Source: an uncultured Lewinella sp. (lineage in GTDB: Bacteria > Bacteroidota > Bacteroidia > Chitinophagales > Saprospiraceae). From it: a stretch of DNA of 64,000 nucleotides. The notes under the pieces are model-generated. The model did no database searches and had not been told where the DNA came from. It worked only from the letters and a program-made list of their open reading frames with translations. This document shows, piece after piece, positions 60,336 to 64,000 of the stretch; the first letter of the stretch is position 1, and the number at the start of each line of letters is the position of its first letter. Position numbers and translations under genes: made by a program. The stretch spans positions 41,036-105,035 of the forward strand of contig CALMYQ010000052.1 in NCBI GenBank assembly GCA_937873655.1. The letters run 5' to 3'.

Positions 60336-60408
60336 CCTCAGTTCCTCAGTTCCTCCCCCGACCGCCGGAGCTCATCAGGAGCGAAGGAGGTAATTCCTCA
60401 ATTCCTCC
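60336..60408. repeat. Octamer repeat CCTCARTT around the coaE stop
   Basis: CCTCAGTT is repeated 2.5 times at 60336-60355 and ATTCCTCA/ATTCCTCC at 60393-60408. The coaE stop codon (60346-60348) lies inside the first block, and the last ~15 codons of coaE run through the repeat region. Confidence 0.7.
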
Positions 60409-60987
60409 AACTAACCCCCTATGCAACGCCATCACCTGCCCGATAATGGACCTTGTCCCGTCATTATAGATGACATAATCCGCTAACTTAAGTTTTTCCT
60501 CTTCCGGCATTTGTTGGGTGACCCGGTTCATGACGGTTTCCCGGTCGACGCCGTCCCGGGTCATAACACGTTGCAAACGCAATTCCAGCGGCGCGTAAAC
60601 GGTGATCACCTTATCCAGGAATTTGTAGGACCCGCTTTCAAACAACAGGGCCGCCTCTTTCAGGGTATAGGGCACATTGGCCTGGGCCTCCTGCCATTCA
60701 AAGCCGTCACGGAGCACTGCCGGGTGGACAAGGGCATTGAGCCCGGACAGTTTTTCAGGGTCGGTAAAAGCAATTGAGCCGATGAATTTGCGGTTGAGGT
60801 CTCCGTTTTCAAGATAAGCCTGTTCACCGAATAATCCGGTGATCCCGGATTTCAGGTCCTGGTCGTGATTCATCAGCCATTTGGCCCGGTCATCGGCGTA
60901 ATAAACAGGGATGCCCAGTACCTCGAAAATGCGACAAACACTGGATTTGCCGCTCCCGATTCCGCCTGTAATGCCGATATGCAACAT
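60346..60987 (-). CDS. coaE: Dephospho-CoA kinase
   Basis: A 213-residue kinase for the last step of coenzyme A synthesis. It begins LHIGITGGIGSGKSSVCRIF (P-loop), followed by YYADDRAKWLM, LVHPAVLRDGF, LLFESGSYKFLD and RVMTRDGVDRETVMNR, all CoaE features. The core ends near IIGQVMALH; the final ~20 residues (IEELPPSLLMSSGGRGRN) are encoded by an octamer-repeat region that also supplies the stop codon, making the protein slightly longer than usual. Confidence 0.95.
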   Translation of the reverse strand: MLHIGITGGIGSGKSSVCRIFEVLGIPVYYADDRAKWLMNHDQDLKSGITGLFGEQAYLENGDLNRKFIGSIAFTDPEKLSGLNALVHPAVLRDGFEWQEAQANVPYTLKEAALLFESGSYKFLDKVITVYAPLELRLQRVMTRDGVDRETVMNRVTQQMPEEEKLKLADYVIYNDGTRSIIGQVMALHRGLVGGIEELPPSLLMSSGGRGRN

Positions 60988-61190
60988 AAGGTTACCGCGA
61001 GTTTGATTGATTGAAAAACATTCCCAGATTAAAAAAAGTTACCATGTCCGTTTGGTGGGAATGAATATTTTACTAAATTGGTAGCGCAACAAATTATTTT
61101 TTGCATATTCTGCCGTTGGCGGAACACCTAAAGCCCGTTTTTGGCTTAGTTCCCTTTTTTTTTGCTCTTCTCTCTTTTTCAAATTATTTG

Positions 61191-61198
61191 TATTTTTG
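61191..61198 (+). promoter_or_regulatory. Bacteroidota -7 element TATTTTTG
   Basis: A perfect match 22 bases before ATG 61221, within a strongly T-rich upstream region; the nearest TTTG (61161-61164) is 26 bases away. Confidence 0.5.
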
Positions 61199-61220
61199 CC
61201 GGGTAATTAAAATCGATTCC

Positions 61221-62120
61221 ATGGCAAAACTCAGAACGAATCATGCCAGGCAAGGCAAGAAAGGCAGCTCGGGCATGATCGTTAAAGTTGGCATTTTCGG
61301 CGCTTTGCTGAGCGCGCTGCTCTTTCTATTCAATCGTTTTTCAGGCAATTCTTCTCCGGAAACCACTTCCGGTGACGATTATTCCGCTGAAGAATATTTC
61401 CTGCCCACTTCCACCACAGGTGAGGTCGTCAATCACCGGTTTTACGCGCTTTCCTACAACGAAAAGTACGAACAAGCCGAATGGGTTGCCTATATCCTGA
61501 AAAAGGAAAACCTGGAAAAACCCTGGAACGATCGCTCGGACATCTTCCTGCCCGATCCGGACGTCAAAACCGGCTCCGCTACCCCGGATGACTATAAAGG
61601 ATCCGGCTATGACCGCGGGCATCTCGCACCGGCTGCCGATATGGCCTACGATCCGGAAGCCATGAAAGCCTCTTTCCTGTTGAGCAATATCTCCCCGCAG
61701 TCCCGGAATTTCAACAAGGGAATCTGGCGAGAGCTGGAGGAACTCACCCGGAGCTGGGCCAAAAAATGCGGCAGCCTGTACGTCGTTACCGGGCCTGTAC
61801 TGACCTTTGATCCTAAAGGGACCATCGGAGAAAACAAAGTGGCCGTACCGGCTGCTTTTTACAAAGTGCTCCTCGACCTGGAAAAACCCGAACAGAAGGG
61901 CATCGCCTTTATACTTCCCAATGAGGTCAGCTTTGAACCCTTGTACGAATACGCTACCTCGATTGACGAAGTAGAAAAGCTTACAGGGCTCGATTTTTTT
62001 CCCGAATTGATGCCTGCTGACCTGGAAGCTTCGCTGGAAGCCAATTTTAACCTAGATTTGTGGGAATTCAGCAAACAGAAATTCCAGGACCGAACGGAAA
62101 AATGGAATACTCAACAATAA
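61221..62120 (+). CDS. DNA/RNA non-specific endonuclease (NUC family), membrane-anchored
   Basis: A 299-residue protein. A basic N-terminus (KLRTNHARQGKKGS) and one hydrophobic helix (IVKVGIFGALLSALLFLF, ~22-39) anchor it in the membrane, with the catalytic domain outside the cytoplasm. The NUC His-Me-finger motif is GYDRGHLAPAADM (His134), followed by FLLSNISPQSRNFNKGIW with the metal-binding Asn region. Such sugar-non-specific nucleases degrade DNA and RNA in the periplasm or outside. ATG 61221 is chosen over 61101 because of the promoter at 61191. A HerA-like ATPase follows after six bases. Confidence 0.93.
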   Translation: MAKLRTNHARQGKKGSSGMIVKVGIFGALLSALLFLFNRFSGNSSPETTSGDDYSAEEYFLPTSTTGEVVNHRFYALSYNEKYEQAEWVAYILKKENLEKPWNDRSDIFLPDPDVKTGSATPDDYKGSGYDRGHLAPAADMAYDPEAMKASFLLSNISPQSRNFNKGIWRELEELTRSWAKKCGSLYVVTGPVLTFDPKGTIGENKVAVPAAFYKVLLDLEKPEQKGIAFILPNEVSFEPLYEYATSIDEVEKLTGLDFFPELMPADLEASLEANFNLDLWEFSKQKFQDRTEKWNTQQ

Positions 62121-62126
62121 GCAAAA

Positions 62127-63683
62127 ATGTCTAAGAAAGCCGAATTTATCCAGGTCATCCAAAACGGGTACACTTTCAAAGGCGGGTCAATCGACCTGGG
62201 CGCCGCTATGCTGGAAGGCGAAGTGATGACCAATACCCTGGTCAAATTGCCCCTCCGGATGTTCAACCGCCACGGCCTGATCGCCGGCGCAACGGGCTCC
62301 GGTAAGACCAAAACCCTGCAAATACTGGCCGAACAGCTTGCCGCCAAAAGCGTGCCTTCCTTGTTGATGGATGTCAAAGGCGACCTTAGCGGGATCGCCG
62401 TGCCCGCCGTCAGCAATGCCAAGATAGAAGACCGGCACGCCAAAATCGGCTTTCCCTTTGCAGCAGGCTCCAGCCCGGTGGAATTCCTTTCCCTTTCCGG
62501 TGAAAAAGGCGCACGTCTGCGGGCAACGGTCTCCGAATTCGGCCCGGTCCTGTTTTCCAAAATGCTGGGTTTGAACGATACCCAGTCAGGCGTCGTGGCT
62601 GTCCTCTTCAAATATTGCGACGACAACAACCTGCCGCTGCTGGACCTGAAGGATTTCAAGAAGACCATCCAGTTCCTGACCGGCGAAGGCAAAGACCAGA
62701 TCCAGGGTGAATACGGCCTTATTTCTACGGCAACCGTCGGTTCCATTATGCGCAAGATCGTAGAACTGGAACAACAGGGCGCCGATATCTTTTTTGGCGA
62801 ACGCTCCTTCGATGTAGCCGACCTTTGCCGCCTGGACGAGTCCGGAAAAGGCGTGGTTTCCGTGGTGCGCCTGACAGATATTCAGGACCGGCCCAAACTG
62901 TTCTCCACTTTCATGCTGCAATTGCTGGCCGAGATCTATTCCACCTTTCCGGAAGAAGGCGACCTGGACCAGCCCAAACTCGTCATTTTCATTGACGAGG
63001 CTCACCTGGTCTTCGACGAAGCCTCCGATGCATTGATGGACCAGATCGAGGCCATCATCAAACTTATCCGCTCCAAAGGAGTCGGCATTTTCTTTGTCAC
63101 CCAGAACCCGGCCGACGTACCGGATGCGGTGCTCAGCCAGCTCGGCCTCAAAATTCAGCACTCCCTGCGGGCGTTTACCGCCAAAGACCGGAAAGCCATC
63201 AAACTGGCTGCCGAAAACTACCCGGAAACCGAATTCTATGATGTCGATCAGTTGCTGACCGAGCTCGGTATCGGTGAAGCGCTGGTGACCGCCCTGAATG
63301 AAAAGGGCATTCCCACACCGCTGGCGCATACCATGCTCCGGGCCCCGCAATCCCGGATGGATGTCCTGACCGACGATGAGATCAACAACATCATCAAAAA
63401 ATCTTACCTCATTAAGAAATACAACGAGGTCATCGACCGAGAGAGCGCCTATGAGATCCTGACCGGAAAGATCGAGGAATTCCAGAAAGAAGAGCAACAG
63501 GAAGAATTGCGCAAGCAACGGGAAAAGGCCCGGACCACCACTTCAGGTCGACGGCAAAAATCCACCCTCGAACAGGTGATCTCCAATCCAACTACCCGCC
63601 AGATCGGTCGCACCATCGCCCGGGAACTGACCCGCGGACTGCTGGGGGTCCTCGGGATCAAATCCACCTCGCGGCGGCGGTAG
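62127..63683 (+). CDS. HerA-like (DUF853) ATPase
   Basis: A 518-residue P-loop ATPase: Walker A GATGSGKTKTLQ, DVKGDLSG, Walker B LVIFIDEAHLVFDEA and the sensor segment GIFFVTQNPADVPDAVLSQLG. The C-terminal tail is a charged helix and basic (KSTSRRR). It matches the DUF853/YjgR family of HerA-FtsK-type ATPases, widespread in bacteria with unclear function. The close spacing to the NUC gene suggests co-transcription. Confidence 0.94.
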   Translation: MSKKAEFIQVIQNGYTFKGGSIDLGAAMLEGEVMTNTLVKLPLRMFNRHGLIAGATGSGKTKTLQILAEQLAAKSVPSLLMDVKGDLSGIAVPAVSNAKIEDRHAKIGFPFAAGSSPVEFLSLSGEKGARLRATVSEFGPVLFSKMLGLNDTQSGVVAVLFKYCDDNNLPLLDLKDFKKTIQFLTGEGKDQIQGEYGLISTATVGSIMRKIVELEQQGADIFFGERSFDVADLCRLDESGKGVVSVVRLTDIQDRPKLFSTFMLQLLAEIYSTFPEEGDLDQPKLVIFIDEAHLVFDEASDALMDQIEAIIKLIRSKGVGIFFVTQNPADVPDAVLSQLGLKIQHSLRAFTAKDRKAIKLAAENYPETEFYDVDQLLTELGIGEALVTALNEKGIPTPLAHTMLRAPQSRMDVLTDDEINNIIKKSYLIKKYNEVIDRESAYEILTGKIEEFQKEEQQEELRKQREKARTTTSGRRQKSTLEQVISNPTTRQIGRTIARELTRGLLGVLGIKSTSRRR

Positions 63684-63767
63684 AAGGGCGGAAATGCAAA
63701 ATGTAAAAGAAAAAATTCAAACTGTAAAAACAGGGCGGCCGTGCATTTTGGGAGTGCCCGTTGTAAG
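63684..63767. other. Spacer after the HerA-like gene
   Basis: A-rich sequence with CAAAATG (63697-63703) and CATTTTG (63744-63750) as a weak inverted repeat. No clear terminator. Confidence 0.35.
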
Positions 63768-63878
63768 GAGACTGTTCAAAAAATGGTTCTCACGCAAAGA
63801 CGCAAGGACGCAAAGGTTTGATTTTCATCACGCTTTGCGCGCTTAAAATCAGGTGGACACAAAATTTTGGACGGCCTC
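63768..63878. mobile_element. MITE-like element, copy 2
   Basis: A 111-bp copy in the same orientation as copy 1. Left end GAGACTGTTCA, right end TGGACGGCCTC (imperfect inverted repeats). It is flanked by the direct repeat GTTGTAAGGA (63760-63769 and 63879-63888; the first overlaps the element's first two bases). The interior shares TGATTTTCATCACG, TGCGCGCT, AAAATC and GACACAAAATT with copy 1 and adds an extra GACGCAAG repeat. Confidence 0.75.
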
Positions 63879-63913
63879 GTTGTAAGGAAACTCCGGGAAT
63901 ATCCGGCATCAAT

Positions 63914-64000
63914 TTAAAACGAACGCCCCCGGCGATGGTCCGCCCTCAGCAGATGGGCCGTTAAGAAATTGGCCGGAATGGAGTGGCCGCACAGAATACT
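63914..64000 (-). CDS. Possible C-terminal end of a gene entering from the right (partial)
   Basis: One minus-strand frame is open from the right edge to a TAA at 63914-63916 and reads SILCGHSIPANFL and onward (28 codons). No start or motif is visible, so this may be chance. Confidence 0.25.
   Translation of the reverse strand, partial: SILCGHSIPANFLTAHLLRADHRRGRSF

Noticed and set aside
61221..63683. A named HerA-nuclease anti-phage defence system
   Set aside because: The ATPase is of the housekeeping DUF853 type and the nuclease is membrane-anchored, unlike known cytoplasmic defence pairs; kept only as a low-certainty finding.
1..64000. tRNA, rRNA, prophage or insertion-sequence genes
   Set aside because: No cloverleaf-like sequence with a T-loop, no rRNA core words and no transposase, integrase or phage structural motif was found by eye. 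A tRNAscan or Infernal run would be decisive.

Overview
The window looks like a chromosomal segment of a Bacteroidota bacterium, probably from the Saprospiria (Saprospiraceae/Lewinella-like). Supporting this are a PorP/SprF-type outer-membrane protein, two proteins with gliding-motility-type C-terminal domains, three with likely type A T9SS sorting domains, a DUF3098 protein, BshC, and many upstream sites matching the Bacteroidota promoter pattern TTTG-N~19-23-TAnnTTTG. Species assignment is inference. I see no rRNA or tRNA genes, CRISPR array, prophage or transposase gene.

Layout. 1-6.3 kb: polytopic membrane protein, TraB/GumN protein, NlpC/P60 lipoprotein and a secreted beta-helix protein, separated by repeat-filled spacers. 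6.3-16.6 kb: a surface-apparatus operon (PorP/SprF-like, TPR/OmpA protein, 1916-residue multi-Ig adhesin with T9SS CTD, DUF1573). 16.7-21.5 kb: signal peptidase I, ribosomal S16, an unrecognised helical protein behind a strong leader hairpin, and an EI24/CysZ-like protein. 21.5-31 kb, mostly minus strand: alpha-glucan phosphorylase, TPR/beta-barrel protein, DUF368 protein, an unrecognised helical protein, and the compact ftsX-DUF3098-uppP-truB cluster. 31-36.7 kb: small membrane protein, lipoprotein MsrB, secreted serine protease with four cysteine-bounded repeats, and a two-motif aspartic protease. 36.7-49.3 kb: a large secreted/outer-membrane block with a triplicated 443-residue-repeat protein, a TonB-dependent receptor and a multimodular CE8 pectinesterase-like protein. 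49.5-63.7 kb: mainly housekeeping and repair genes (bshC, mnmH, a 2-hydroxyacid dehydrogenase, recQ, cmk, coaE) plus another T9SS cargo, two lipoproteins, an anchored NUC endonuclease and a HerA-like ATPase.

How it works together. Much of the window serves the cell envelope: export (signal peptidase I, T9SS cargo and PorP-like partner), envelope lipid recycling (UppP, DUF368), division (FtsX) and large extracellular enzymes or adhesins. The most unusual non-genic content is a MITE-like element in two diverged copies (60186-60290 and 63768-63878), each with imperfect terminal inverted repeats and flanking 8-bp direct repeats, and a set of short-word tandem arrays lying against stop codons in three convergent intergenic regions.
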